45,712 bases of DNA from Opitutia bacterium (GTDB lineage: Bacteria; Verrucomicrobiota; Verrucomicrobiia; Opitutales; Opitutaceae). The stretch lies in NCBI GenBank assembly GCA_025360615.1, contig JANYBX010000418.1:1-45712 (forward strand), given 5' to 3'. Positions 20,066 to 30,468 of this stretch are shown here, one piece after another; the stretch's first letter is position 1; each line of letters opens with the position of its first letter. The position numbers were made by a program, and so were the translations under genes. The notes below the pieces were generated by a model. The model was given only the letters and a program-made list of their open reading frames with translations. It was not told the origin of the DNA and made no database searches.

Positions 20066-23000
20066 TTAGAACGAGCCCTTCACGCCGACCGTGTATTGCA
20101 CGCCGAACTCTTCGCGGCGGTTGGTGCGGCTCCAGCTCGGGGAAGCGGGGCCGTAGTTTTGATTGTCCTGCACGACGTTCGTCAAATTGCGCGCGTTGAC
20201 GAACACACCGATTTTGTCGGTGTAGCGGTAGTTGAAGTTCACATCGGTGTAGATGCGGGGTTTGAAGTAGTTGTAGAAACCGTCGTCGGTATGGACCGCG
20301 CCCTTGTAGGTGATGCTGGATTGGGTGAGGCGCTGGCGGCCGCGATAGTTCCAATTGACCTGGGCGCTGAAACGCTTCGCGCCGTATTTCACGCCCCAGC
20401 TGGCGCTCGACGGGATGAAGTTGCTGAAATCCGAGAGCGTAGCCCCCTCAAGATGCATCTGCTGGCCGTTCGCATAGACGGTGAAGGAGCGGGTCCAAGT
20501 AGGGAGGAAATCCAAATCCAGAACTTGGGAGTAGTTGAACTCCACGCCCGTGACGCGGGCTGAGCCGGAATTGATGCTCGTGGCGACGGTGGCTCCCGCA
20601 TTCACATAAGTCTGAGCATCGGGAATCTCGAGGTCGGTGAGCTCCGCGAGGGTCGCAACGTGGGCCGGGCTGATGCCGACGAAGTTGGTGAAGTCCTTGC
20701 GGAATACGCCGACGGAGATCACACCGGTTTTCGCGAAGTAGTATTCGAGCGAAGCATCATAGGCGTTGGCCTGCGTGGGCTTCAGCGAGGCGTTGACGGT
20801 GGTGATGGCAATGGCCCCGGTGCTGAGATCAGGCAGGGAGGTGGAGGGGATGATGTTGCCCAGATCCGGGCGGCCGAGCGAGCGGGCGTAGGCGACGCGC
20901 GCAATGATGTTGGGCTTCACGTTGTAGGAAGCATCGAAGCTCGGGTAGGAACCATCGTAGGTCTTCGAGCGAACGTCGCCGCGGTCCTGATATTGGGCCT
21001 TGGCGGCGGACACGAGGACTGCGTCGCGGGCCGCGATGAGAGCCGCGTCGGTGGAACCGGCGGGGACGGTGGGCACTACATACTGCGCCTGCCGGATGGG
21101 CCGGCCGGTGACCACATCCCTGATGAGAACACCACTGGCATCACGCTGATATAGCGCGGAGATATTATTGAGGACACCATAGCCTTTGTCCTGAGTCCGT
21201 TCGAAGCGGACGCCGCCGCTGAGGCGGAGGCGATTGTCGATCAGGCGAGTGTCACCCATGATATAGCCGGCCGAAATGACCTCGCGAAAATAAGCCGAGC
21301 CATTCGCGGGGGTGAGGATGGGATTACCGGCGTTCGCGAGAGCGAAATACTCCGGATGGGCCTTGAAGAGGGCGTAGGTTTTGTAGGCATCCGGGAATGG
21401 CACCCGAGGCGTGCCGAACAAGTAGGGGCCGCTGGAATATTGCGTTTCGCTCAGGTTGTAGAGGGAGGCGTTGTCGTCCGCGGTGTTGGCGAGACGGTCG
21501 GGGCCCACGAAGGTATAGGTGCCGGGGTTGTCTCCCTTGATGTCGCGGGTTTCTTCCTGGATGAGGACACCGGCCTTGACGCCGAGGGGGAAGGAGAGGC
21601 CGAGGTCGCGCTTGATGTTAAAGCGGGCGGTCTTGAAGACATCCGCCGAATCCAACGGGCTGTTGCTGACGCTCGTGAGGTTGTAATTCGCCGGGTCAGC
21701 CAGATCGATCGCGGCGGTGCCGGTATTGTTGAGCACCGTGATCGACGTGGGCTGGAGGTAGCTGCCGGCGCGGATGCCGGCGTAATTCACGGTCGGGCTG
21801 GAGGCACCGGGCAGAGCGGGATTGCCGCGGAGTGTCATCGTGGGATTGATGTGGCTGTCCTGCGCATCGTGGTAGTGATTCGTCGCGTGGGAGAACGCGA
21901 TGCCCGCGTCGTATTTCCAAATGGGGCCGGTATGCGTGTAGTTGGTGTCGGCCATGTAGGTGTAGCCGTATTTGCGGCGGAAAGAGGTGCCGCCGAGGAC
22001 AACCGAACCACTGCCGAGCGCACCGTTGACGAAATCGTCGCTGAAGCTGAGCGGAGCGAGGGCACCGACATTATAGGTCACGGGGCGGTTGCCGAAAAAG
22101 GCGTTGTAGTAATTCCACTGGGCGCCCACGGAGAGCAAATCGGCCTTGGTCAAACGGAGGTCCACGGTGCCGCTGATGGATTTGCGCTGGTTGTTCTTCG
22201 GGCCGTCCTGCACTTGGTAGCCGCGGAGATAAGGATTGGAGGGACTGGCATCGGGGCCGATGGCGACGGCGGAGTTCGGCGCGTAGTTGGGCTGGGAACG
22301 GTGCTGCGGATAAAAGATGTTGGATTCGAGCATCGCGATCGAGTAACCGAATTTTTTCGAAACCGGGTTGATGTAAACGAAATCGAAGCCGCCCTTGATC
22401 TTCGTCGAAGCTTCATTGGTGGGGCCGCGGTCTTTCTTAAACTGTTTCTCATCGCCGTTGGCGCTGACGAAAGCGCGATAGCTCAGCGTGGGTTTGGACT
22501 GCTCCAGTGCGCTGCGGGGCACGAGATTGATCGCACCACCGAGAGCGTCGGCGGCGGTCTCGGGCGAGCGGGACTTCAACACCTCGACACGACCGGCGTT
22601 GTTGATGGAGATTTGCTCAAGCTCGAAGGTGCGGCCCTTGGCGGAGGAGTTCGCACTGGCGATGCGGCTGCCGCTCAAGGTCACCGGGGTGTAGTTGGCG
22701 GGGAGGCCGCGCACTGAAATCGTGCGGGCGTCAGGGGAAACGTAGTCGATCGTGACGCCGGGGAGGAATTTCACGAAGTCGCCGAGATTTCCTTCCGTGA
22801 TATCGCCGAACGCATCGGTCGAGACGACGTTCTTGATCGTGGGCGCGAAACGTTGCTCGTTAATCGCGATGGACGCCGCGTCCATTTCGACTTTCCCGGC
22901 AACGGTGAAAGCGTCGAGCTTGATGACGTCGCCGTCTTTCGACGCCAGCGACGATGACAAATTGATATCACGGGTGACCGACTTCCCAGCCGGGACCGCC

Positions 23001-23287
23001 ACGGTCACGTCTTGGGAGAGCAGGCCGGTGTAGAAAGCCTTCACCTGAGCCGAGCCGGCGGGCACACCGCTCAGGGTGTATTGGCCGGTCGCATCGGTGA
23101 GGGTTTCGATGTGGGTGCCGGCGACGGTGACGCGGGCGTTGCCGAGGTATTTGCCGTTATCGGCGTTAAGCACCCGGCCTTCGATGGTGCCTGTCGTTTG
23201 GGCGGACACTAGTCCCGCGAGGAGGAAGAAGCCGGCAAGTGCCAGGCACGAGCGGGCGAACTGACGCAGTGGTTTGGTGGGTTGCAT
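20066..23287 (-). CDS. TonB-dependent receptor with carboxypeptidase-regulatory-like N-terminal domain
   Basis: Signal peptide, GTIEGRVLNADNGKYLGNARVTVAGT...TGQYTLSGVPAG; plug domain (ITEGNLGDFVKFLPGVTIDYVSPDARTISVRGLPANYTPVTLSGSRI...); barrel ending QYTVGVKGSF. Confidence 0.96.
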   Translation of the reverse strand: MQPTKPLRQFARSCLALAGFFLLAGLVSAQTTGTIEGRVLNADNGKYLGNARVTVAGTHIETLTDATGQYTLSGVPAGSAQVKAFYTGLLSQDVTVAVPAGKSVTRDINLSSSLASKDGDVIKLDAFTVAGKVEMDAASIAINEQRFAPTIKNVVSTDAFGDITEGNLGDFVKFLPGVTIDYVSPDARTISVRGLPANYTPVTLSGSRIASANSSAKGRTFELEQISINNAGRVEVLKSRSPETAADALGGAINLVPRSALEQSKPTLSYRAFVSANGDEKQFKKDRGPTNEASTKIKGGFDFVYINPVSKKFGYSIAMLESNIFYPQHRSQPNYAPNSAVAIGPDASPSNPYLRGYQVQDGPKNNQRKSISGTVDLRLTKADLLSVGAQWNYYNAFFGNRPVTYNVGALAPLSFSDDFVNGALGSGSVVLGGTSFRRKYGYTYMADTNYTHTGPIWKYDAGIAFSHATNHYHDAQDSHINPTMTLRGNPALPGASSPTVNYAGIRAGSYLQPTSITVLNNTGTAAIDLADPANYNLTSVSNSPLDSADVFKTARFNIKRDLGLSFPLGVKAGVLIQEETRDIKGDNPGTYTFVGPDRLANTADDNASLYNLSETQYSSGPYLFGTPRVPFPDAYKTYALFKAHPEYFALANAGNPILTPANGSAYFREVISAGYIMGDTRLIDNRLRLSGGVRFERTQDKGYGVLNNISALYQRDASGVLIRDVVTGRPIRQAQYVVPTVPAGSTDAALIAARDAVLVSAAKAQYQDRGDVRSKTYDGSYPSFDASYNVKPNIIARVAYARSLGRPDLGNIIPSTSLPDLSTGAIAITTVNASLKPTQANAYDASLEYYFAKTGVISVGVFRKDFTNFVGISPAHVATLAELTDLEIPDAQTYVNAGATVATSINSGSARVTGVEFNYSQVLDLDFLPTWTRSFTVYANGQQMHLEGATLSDFSNFIPSSASWGVKYGAKRFSAQVNWNYRGRQRLTQSSITYKGAVHTDDGFYNYFKPRIYTDVNFNYRYTDKIGVFVNARNLTNVVQDNQNYGPASPSWSRTNRREEFGVQYTVGVKGSF

Positions 23288-23469
23288 GATGGTAGATGGG
23301 TTAGCGAGACAGCTCCGCTACAATACTCGCAGAATACGGAGCTGAAAATGAAGGGGTAACGTCACAACGAAGGTCCTGTGGACCGAGGTTGTAAACGCCA
23401 AAAAATATCCGGGGAAAGAGCGGGGATTCAACGGTTGGCAGCATCATTGTTGGGGTGAAACAATTCGGC

Positions 23470-23485
23470 ACTTCACGAGTGAAGT
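23470..23485. promoter_or_regulatory. Candidate operator palindrome in divergent promoter region
   Basis: ACTTCAC-GA-GTGAAGT, perfect 7+7 palindrome between the TonB receptor start (23287) and MFS start (23596). Confidence 0.4.
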
Positions 23486-23595
23486 TTAGGGAAAAAATCC
23501 CTGAAGCCCGGTGGCGTCAAGCATCGAGAGACACGTGTCCGTTTTTTTAGCATGACTTTCGCCGTCCGAATGTTCACACCACTTCGCATCTTTTC

Positions 23596-25104
23596 ATGGA
23601 TAACCCCATCCCTTCCCCCAAGCCCACTCGCTATCGCTGGGTCATCTGCGCGCTGCTGTTTTTCGCGACGACGATCAACTATATCGACCGCAATTCCCTC
23701 TCGGTCCTCAAGACCACACTCCAAAGTTCGTTGGGCTGGAGCGATGTCGATTATGGTTGGGTCACGTTTGCGTTTACGACGGCTTATGCGGCGTTCCCGT
23801 CGATCATCGGGCGGATCATCGATACGTTTGGGGTGAAGGCCAGTCTCTCGGGCGCGCTCATCCTCTGGTCGGCCATGGCGGCGGCGCACGGTTTGGTGCG
23901 AACGGTTTTGGGCTTCGCGGTGGTGCGTTTCTTTTTGGGCCTAGCCGAAGCGGCGAATTTCCCCGCCTCGATCAAGGCCGTTGCCATGTGGTTTCCGCAA
24001 AAGGAGCGCGCGCTCGCCACGGGTATTTTCAACTCGGGCACCAACGTCGGCGTCATGGTCTCGTTTGGCACCGTGTGGTTGGCGACCAATTTCGGCTGGC
24101 AATGGGCGTTCGTGACCATCGGTGTGATTGGATTCGCGTGGCTGTTTTTCTGGCAGACGGCCTTCGACCGTCCTGAAAAGCACGCCAAGGTTTCCGCCGC
24201 CGAGCTGGCCTACATCCAAGCTGACCAGCCGAAGGTGGAGGAAAAACTCCGTCTGCCGTGGACCGCGCTCCTGCGCTACCGGGAAATCTGGCCCTTCCTC
24301 ATCGCCAAGCTGATCACCGATCCCGTCTGGTGGTTCTACCTCTATTGGCTGCCGTCTTATTTCGAGAAAGAGCGCGGCCAAAACGCGCTCAAGAGCGCCG
24401 GCCTGCTCGCCGTGATTTACACGGGTGCGAGCGTGGGTTCGATCCTTGGCGGCTGGTTCTCGGGTTTCCTGATCGGCAAGGGTTGGCGGGTCGGATCGGC
24501 GCGCTATGCCACGATGCTGCTTCCCGCCGCCTTCATGCCGCTCACGATCATGGCCTACTACACGCAGAATTTCACCGTGTGCATCGCCTTGGTCAGCCTC
24601 GCCACCGCCTGCCATCAGGCGTGGTCGGCCAATGTCTTCACGTCGGCCACGGATTTGTTTCCCGCGAAGGTCTCCGGCTCCGTCGTCGGACTCGGCGCCA
24701 CCACCGGCGGCATTGGCGGAATGTTCATGACACTGCTCGCCGCCCTCACGATTCAGTGGACCGGCAACCAGAAACTCATCTTCATCGCCGCGGGCCTGAT
24801 GCACCCGATCAGCTGGTTGATTTATTGGTTTTGGCTGGGCCGAAAGCTCGACCACACCATCAACGTGGACGTCAACAAGCCCGACATGACGCGCTCGCAC
24901 ACGCCCCTGCTCACAGTCGGGGCGATCATCGCCTTGGTCGGAGCCGGCCTTGGGTTTACCGTCTGGCAAAACTGGGCGCGCGTCGTCGCCATCGTCAACG
25001 TGGCCGGCGCGGCGCAAGTCGCCACCGCCGCCGCCGGCGTCCTGCTCATCGGCTGCGCGCTCCTCTACGCCGGCATGGCCAAGAAGACTGCGGCGCACGC
25101 TTAA
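23596..25104 (+). CDS. MFS transporter, hexuronate (ExuT-like) anion:cation symporter type
   Basis: RYRWVICALLFFATTINYIDRNSLSVL...GLAEAANFPASIKAVAMWFPQKERALATGIFNSGTNVGVM: signature of the hexuronate/ACS branch. Confidence 0.93.
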   Translation: MDNPIPSPKPTRYRWVICALLFFATTINYIDRNSLSVLKTTLQSSLGWSDVDYGWVTFAFTTAYAAFPSIIGRIIDTFGVKASLSGALILWSAMAAAHGLVRTVLGFAVVRFFLGLAEAANFPASIKAVAMWFPQKERALATGIFNSGTNVGVMVSFGTVWLATNFGWQWAFVTIGVIGFAWLFFWQTAFDRPEKHAKVSAAELAYIQADQPKVEEKLRLPWTALLRYREIWPFLIAKLITDPVWWFYLYWLPSYFEKERGQNALKSAGLLAVIYTGASVGSILGGWFSGFLIGKGWRVGSARYATMLLPAAFMPLTIMAYYTQNFTVCIALVSLATACHQAWSANVFTSATDLFPAKVSGSVVGLGATTGGIGGMFMTLLAALTIQWTGNQKLIFIAAGLMHPISWLIYWFWLGRKLDHTINVDVNKPDMTRSHTPLLTVGAIIALVGAGLGFTVWQNWARVVAIVNVAGAAQVATAAAGVLLIGCALLYAGMAKKTAAHA

Positions 25105-25199
25105 TCCCCCGCCCTCCCGGCGGCGGATCCCGGCTTCGCCACCTGACCGGCCATTGACACTTCCGCGCCACCGGCCGCATTCTTCGGGCCGTTTCTTTT

Positions 25200-26252
25200 G
25201 TGAGCAAGCCCCCGCCCCCCAAGCCGACCCAGCCCATTCGCTCTGCGGCGGAGTTTGCCCGCTACGTCGGCTTGGCGCGCACCACAATCTCGCGCGTGCT
25301 AAACGGCCAACCCGGCCTCAAGGCCAAAACCATCGAGCGCGTGCATGCCGCGATGGAGGCCACCGGCTTCACCCCCAACGCCCACGCCCTCCACCTCAAG
25401 GGCAAGCGCACCGCCACCATCGGCATCTGCATGGAGGACCTGCTCACCCCGCCTGCAGTGAAAAAACTCGTCGCGCTCCAACGCCTCCTCCGCACGCGGC
25501 ACTATGCCTCGCTCATCGAGGTGCTCGACCCCGGCCACAGCCGCCGGGTCGTGCGGCACTTTCTCTCAATGCGCGTCGAGGCCGTCGTCTTCCTCGGCCA
25601 TTTTATCGAGGAGGAAATCACGCAGCGCGTCCAGGAACTGGCGAATCACGGCACTCCCCACATCGTGATCGATCACCCCAACATCGCCGGCGCCAACACC
25701 GTGACCCTCGATCGCGCGCGCGCCATGGGTTTGATCGTCGAACACCTCTTTGCACTCGGCCACACCCACTTCGGCCTGCTCGGCATGAGCAGCTCCCTGC
25801 GCACCGTGCAGGATCGCGTGGACGGCGTCCGCGAGGCGCTGCGAATCCGCCACCTCGATTTCGACCGCCACACCCACTCCCTCGACCACCTGCACGTGCG
25901 CGAACGTGATTTCGACTATGGGCGCGCGCTCGCCCGCAGTTTCGTCGCGGAAAAAAAACGCCCGACCGCGTTCCTCGCGTTGAACGACGAGATCGCCATC
26001 GGCGCCCTGCGCGGTTTTCAAGAAGCCGGCCTGCGCGTGCCGCAGGATGTCTCCGTCACCGGGTTCAATAACCAGGACATCTGCATCATGTCCACGCCCA
26101 CCCTCACGAGCATCGACCAACAAATCACCGCCACCGCCGAGGCCGCCGCCGACATGCTGTTTGCCCAGATGAGCCCGCCCGCCCGCCGCCGGCCCGGCAT
26201 CCACTCCATCGAGCCCCTGCTCGTCGTCCGCGGCTCCACCGGGCCGGTGTGA
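25200..26252 (+). CDS. LacI family transcriptional regulator
   Basis: GTG start; HTH FARYVGLARTTISRVLNGQPGLKAKTIERVHAAMEATGFTPN; C-terminal LacI effector domain (AFLALNDEIAIGALRGFQEAGLRVPQDVSVTGFNN). Confidence 0.95.
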   Translation: MSKPPPPKPTQPIRSAAEFARYVGLARTTISRVLNGQPGLKAKTIERVHAAMEATGFTPNAHALHLKGKRTATIGICMEDLLTPPAVKKLVALQRLLRTRHYASLIEVLDPGHSRRVVRHFLSMRVEAVVFLGHFIEEEITQRVQELANHGTPHIVIDHPNIAGANTVTLDRARAMGLIVEHLFALGHTHFGLLGMSSSLRTVQDRVDGVREALRIRHLDFDRHTHSLDHLHVRERDFDYGRALARSFVAEKKRPTAFLALNDEIAIGALRGFQEAGLRVPQDVSVTGFNNQDICIMSTPTLTSIDQQITATAEAAADMLFAQMSPPARRRPGIHSIEPLLVVRGSTGPV

Positions 26253-26328
26253 TTCCCGACCGGCACGGGGAACGCCGCCCGCGCAAAAATATCGACTCGG
26301 CGCGGGATCGGCTTCTGCATCGCTGCTC

Positions 26329-27900
26329 GTGAAACGCCGCGAACCCGCTCCTCCGATCATCCGCGCGGCGCGAATGCTGATGGTGCTATGCTTGAGCCTC
26401 CTGTGCGCCCGAGCCCAAGTGAGCTACACCTGGAGCGCCGGCGATATTGTCACCGGCACGATTACCCCCACGGGCACGACCTTTGTCAGCGCGATCGACC
26501 GCCTCGATGTCGTCACCGGTAGCGATCATGATTTCGCCAGTCGCAACGTCACCAACAACGGCGTCTGGAGCTGGTATGACGGCAACATCCGTGGCGGCGG
26601 CGGCAACTTGACGAACAATGCCACGTTCAACGATAGTGCCACTGCTAGCATCACCCAAACTTTCGGCGCGTGGACCTTCGTCAACAGCCCCGGCGCCACC
26701 TATGCGAAGAGCGCCGGTATCACGAGTTTTCTCACGCCCTTCAACAACGCCGGCACCATTGCCGTCACCAATGGCACCCTCAATCTCGCCGCCGGTGGCA
26801 ACTTCGTCGGTGGCGCCAAGATCGGCAGCTCCGGCCCCGGCATCGTGCAGCTGACCGGCGGCATCCTCACGGCCAACGGCGGCATCCTCGCGCAAAATTT
26901 CCTGCTCACCGGCGGCCAGCTCACCGGCTTCCAAACGTTCGACGGCACCCTCAATTGGGTCGCCACGAACCTCAACACCACCGGCACGATGACCATCGCC
27001 TCCACCGGCACCCTCGCCATCTCCAGCGCCGCCGATCACGACTATAACGGCCACGGCATCGTTAACAACGGCATCGTCAACTGGACCGCCGGCCGCATCC
27101 GCTCCGGCACCGGCGGCTCCATCGTCAACAACGGCGCTTGGAACGACACCGCCTCGAGCGACTTCAACAACGACTACCTCGGCGCCACCGCCACCTTCAC
27201 CAACACCTCCACGGGAGTTTACAACAAGAGCACCGCCGGTCCCACCAACTTCCTCATCCCCCTCAACAACTCCGGCCTCATTAAGGTTTCCGTCGGCCTC
27301 CTCTCTCTCCAAGCCGGCTTCACCAACACCAACGGCTCCATCGCCCTCGCCGGCGGCACTCTCGCCTCTACCACCGCGATCACCATGGGCACCGGCGTGC
27401 TCTCCGGCACCGGCATCGTCAACACCCCTGCGATCACCAGCGCCGGCCCGATCTTCCCCGGCCTCCCCGCCGCCGCCGGCCTGCTCACCATCAACGGCAA
27501 CCTCTCCCTCCTCTCCACTGCGCAACCCACCTTCGAACTCGGCGGCACCGCGCAGGGCACCCAATACGACTACCTCGTCATCGGTGGCAACCTCGTCCTC
27601 GGCGGCAATCTCGCCCTCACCTTTATCGGCGGCTTCAACACCTCCGTCACCGGCGGCATGACGTTTACCCTCATCAACAGCACGACCCTCGCCGGCACCT
27701 TCTTGAACGTCGCCAACGGCACCCGCCTCACCACCACCGACGGCCTCGGCTCCTTCGTCGTGAATTACGGCGCCGGCAGCGCCTTCCCGATCAACACCGT
27801 CGTGCTCTCCAACTTTCTCGCCGTCCCCGAACCCTCGACTTGGGCGCTGCTCCTCACGGGCGTCGCCTTCCTCGCCCTCGCCGCCCGCCGGCGCCGCTGA
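26329..27900 (+). CDS. PEP-CTERM sorting domain protein, repetitive beta-rich autotransporter-like passenger
   Basis: Signal peptide; repeated NN/GT/SG-rich segments (NNGVWSWYDGNIRGGGGNLTNNATFND / NNGIVNWTAGRIRSGTGGSIVNNGAWND); C-terminus VPEPSTWALLLTGVAFLALAARRRR. Confidence 0.94.
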   Translation: MKRREPAPPIIRAARMLMVLCLSLLCARAQVSYTWSAGDIVTGTITPTGTTFVSAIDRLDVVTGSDHDFASRNVTNNGVWSWYDGNIRGGGGNLTNNATFNDSATASITQTFGAWTFVNSPGATYAKSAGITSFLTPFNNAGTIAVTNGTLNLAAGGNFVGGAKIGSSGPGIVQLTGGILTANGGILAQNFLLTGGQLTGFQTFDGTLNWVATNLNTTGTMTIASTGTLAISSAADHDYNGHGIVNNGIVNWTAGRIRSGTGGSIVNNGAWNDTASSDFNNDYLGATATFTNTSTGVYNKSTAGPTNFLIPLNNSGLIKVSVGLLSLQAGFTNTNGSIALAGGTLASTTAITMGTGVLSGTGIVNTPAITSAGPIFPGLPAAAGLLTINGNLSLLSTAQPTFELGGTAQGTQYDYLVIGGNLVLGGNLALTFIGGFNTSVTGGMTFTLINSTTLAGTFLNVANGTRLTTTDGLGSFVVNYGAGSAFPINTVVLSNFLAVPEPSTWALLLTGVAFLALAARRRR

Positions 27901-28092
27901 TCCGGCTCCCGCTGCCGCGTGCCACCCGTCCGAATCCCCTCTTGCTAGGAGCAGCGTGCAGCGCCGGGGGTGTTGACGTGTCGCCCACCGGACACACCAG
28001 TTCGCCGCGAAAAACAATCCGCTTGCCGCCTCTCCCGCTTGCGCGTGAATCACCCCGCTCGGTTTCCCGCTCGATAACCCCTCCCTCCGCTC

Positions 28093-29136
28093 ATGCCCCG
28101 TCCCGTCACGCTCTTCACCGGCCAATGGGCCGACCTCCCGCTCGAAAAACTCGCGCCCCTTGCGAAGAAAATGGGCTACGACGGCGTCGAGCTCGCCTGC
28201 TGGGGCGACCACTTCGACGTCGAGGCCGCGGCGAACTCCAAAAAATACGTCCACGACAAATGGGCGCTCCTGAAATCCCACGGCCTCACCTGCTGCGCCG
28301 TCTCCAATCACCTCGTCGGCCAGGCCATCTGCGACCGCATCGACGAGCGGCACAAGGCCATCCTCTCCCCCGAAATTTGGGGCAACGGCGATCCCGAGTC
28401 CGTCCGCAAGCGCGCCGCGCGAAACATGATTACCGCCGCCCGCGGCGCCCGCGCCTTCTTCGACGCCAAGCCCGGCCGCAAATCCACCGATGAGTTTCCT
28501 GCCGTCGTCAACGGCTTCACCGGCTCCAGCATCTGGCACTCGATCTACGGCTTTCCGCCCACGTCTCAGGATTACTGGGACGCCGGCTACGCCGACTTCG
28601 CGAAACGCTTCGGCCCCATCCTCGAAGCCTTTGAAAAAGTGAACGTGAACTTCGCCCTCGAAGTTCACCCCACCGAGATCGCCTTCGACATCGCCTCCGC
28701 CCAGCGCGCCCTCGCCGCCGTGAAGGACCACAAGCGTTTCGGTTTCAACTACGACCCCTCTCACCTCGGCTACCAAGGCGTCGACTACGTGAAATTCATC
28801 CGCGCCTTCGGCCCCCGCATTTTCCACGCGCACATGAAGGACGCCTGGTGGGGTCATGGCGACGGCACCGTCGGCGTCTTCGGCGGCCACGTGAATTTCG
28901 GCGACGCCCGCCGCCAGTGGGATTTTCGCTCGCTCGGCCACGGCGACATCAAGTTCGAAGACATCATCGTCGCCCTCAATGACGTTGGCTACCGCGGCCC
29001 GCTCTCCGTCGAGTGGGAAGACATCCGCATGGATCGCGTGCATGGTGCCACCGAAGCCGCCGCCTTCCTCCGCCGGCTCGATTTCCCCTCCAGCGCCGTC
29101 GCCTTCGACGCCGCCTTCGACAAAAAAAATCAATAG
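28093..29136 (+). CDS. Sugar phosphate isomerase/epimerase (AP endonuclease 2 / xylose isomerase-like TIM barrel)
   Basis: [20 protein letters not shown]...[15 protein letters not shown]...[37 protein letters not shown]...[16 protein letters not shown]. Confidence 0.93.
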   Translation: MPRPVTLFTGQWADLPLEKLAPLAKKMGYDGVELACWGDHFDVEAAANSKKYVHDKWALLKSHGLTCCAVSNHLVGQAICDRIDERHKAILSPEIWGNGDPESVRKRAARNMITAARGARAFFDAKPGRKSTDEFPAVVNGFTGSSIWHSIYGFPPTSQDYWDAGYADFAKRFGPILEAFEKVNVNFALEVHPTEIAFDIASAQRALAAVKDHKRFGFNYDPSHLGYQGVDYVKFIRAFGPRIFHAHMKDAWWGHGDGTVGVFGGHVNFGDARRQWDFRSLGHGDIKFEDIIVALNDVGYRGPLSVEWEDIRMDRVHGATEAAAFLRRLDFPSSAVAFDAAFDKKNQ

Positions 29137-29243
29137 AAATTTCGCCCGCCAAACTCGCGAACGAGCGAGAAAGAACACGCGGCCCTTTTTCTGCTTTCGC
29201 GTCCTTTAGCGCCTTTTCGCGGGCCCACTTTTCAATTCTTCCC

Positions 29244-30401
29244 ATGAACAGAAAACTCCGCTTCGGCATGATCGGCGGCGGGCGCGGTGCCTTCATCGGT
29301 GCCGTCCACCGCATCGCCGCCCAGATGGACGGCAAAGCCGAGCTCGTCGCCGGCGCCTTCTCCTCCGACTCCGCGCGCGCGAAAGCCTCCGGCGCCGATC
29401 TCTTCATCGACCCCGCCCGCGCCTATGGTAGCTACGCCGAGATGGCCAAGGCCGAGGCGAAAATGCCCCCGCAACGCCGCCTCGATTTCGTCATCATCGT
29501 CACGCCGAATCACCAGCACTTCCCGCCCGCGAAACTCTTCCTCGAATCCGGCTTCCACGTCGTCTGCGACAAACCCGTCACCTTCAACCTCGCCGAGGCC
29601 AAAGCCCTCGCGAAAATCGTCGCCAAGACCGGCCGAATTTTCGCGCTTACCCATAACTACACCGGCAACGCGATGGTGAAGCAGGCCCGCGACTTCGTCC
29701 GCTCCGGCGCCCTCGGCAACCTCCGCAAAGTCATCGTCGAATACCCGCAAGGCTGGCTCTCAAAACGCCTCGAAAACTCCGGCCAGAAGCAGGCGGCTTG
29801 GCGCACCGATCCCAAACGCAGCGGTGCCGCCGGTTGCATGGGCGACATCGGCACCCACGCCGAAAATCTCGCCCGTTACGTCACCGGCCTCGCCATCGAT
29901 TCCCTCTGCGCCGATCTCACCACCTTCGTCGAAGGCCGCCAACTCGACGACGACGGCAGCGTTCTCCTCCGCTTCAAAGGCGGCGCCAAAGGCATCCTCC
30001 ACGCCTCGCAAATCTGCATCGGCGACGAAAATGATTTGAACCTCCGCGTCTACGGCGACAAAGCCGCGCTTGAGTGGCATCAGGAGCACCCGAACGAGCT
30101 CGTCGTGAAGTTCCCCGATCAGCCCCGCCAAATCTGGCGCCGCGGCAACGGCTACGACGGCGCCGCCGCGCAACGTTTCACGCGCATCCCGGCGGGCCAC
30201 CCCGAAGGCTACCTCGAAGCCTTCGGCAATATTTACCAAGAAGCCTTCCGCGCCATCGCCGCCGAAGTCGAAGGCCAGCCGCAGCCGAAAGATCTGGATT
30301 TCCCCACGATCGCCGACGGCCTCGAAGGCATGGCCTTCATCGAGACCGTGGTAAAATCCTCCAAGCTCGGCGCGAAGTGGGTGAAGTTTCCGAAAATCTA
30401 A
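29244..30401 (+). CDS. Gfo/Idh/MocA family oxidoreductase
   Basis: [26 protein letters not shown]...[40 protein letters not shown]...[17 protein letters not shown]. Confidence 0.95.
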   Translation: MNRKLRFGMIGGGRGAFIGAVHRIAAQMDGKAELVAGAFSSDSARAKASGADLFIDPARAYGSYAEMAKAEAKMPPQRRLDFVIIVTPNHQHFPPAKLFLESGFHVVCDKPVTFNLAEAKALAKIVAKTGRIFALTHNYTGNAMVKQARDFVRSGALGNLRKVIVEYPQGWLSKRLENSGQKQAAWRTDPKRSGAAGCMGDIGTHAENLARYVTGLAIDSLCADLTTFVEGRQLDDDGSVLLRFKGGAKGILHASQICIGDENDLNLRVYGDKAALEWHQEHPNELVVKFPDQPRQIWRRGNGYDGAAAQRFTRIPAGHPEGYLEAFGNIYQEAFRAIAAEVEGQPQPKDLDFPTIADGLEGMAFIETVVKSSKLGAKWVKFPKI

Positions 30402-30411
30402 AATCTCCGAG

Positions 30412-30437
30412 GTAGGGTCGGTTATCCCTAACCGACC
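30412..30437. repeat. Palindromic element between convergent genes (variant of the GTAG-stem-loop family)
   Basis: GTAGGGTCGGTTATCCCTAACCGACC; stem GGTCGGTTA/TAACCGACC. Confidence 0.7.
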
Positions 30438-30468
30438 TCGTTGGGCTCAGCGCGCGACGTCACCCGCG

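Noticed and set aside
21356-22717. 453-aa plus-strand ORF opposite the TonB receptor
   Set aside because: Antisense shadow, low-complexity composition.
23941-25287. 448-aa minus-strand ORF opposite the MFS transporter
   Set aside because: Antisense shadow; Arg/Glu/Gly/Asp-rich with no recognisable fold.
26386-29178. 930-aa minus-strand ORF opposite the PEP-CTERM and epimerase genes
   Set aside because: Spans two well-supported plus-strand genes and has acidic, Gly/Ala/Glu/Val-rich low-complexity translation typical of antisense frames.
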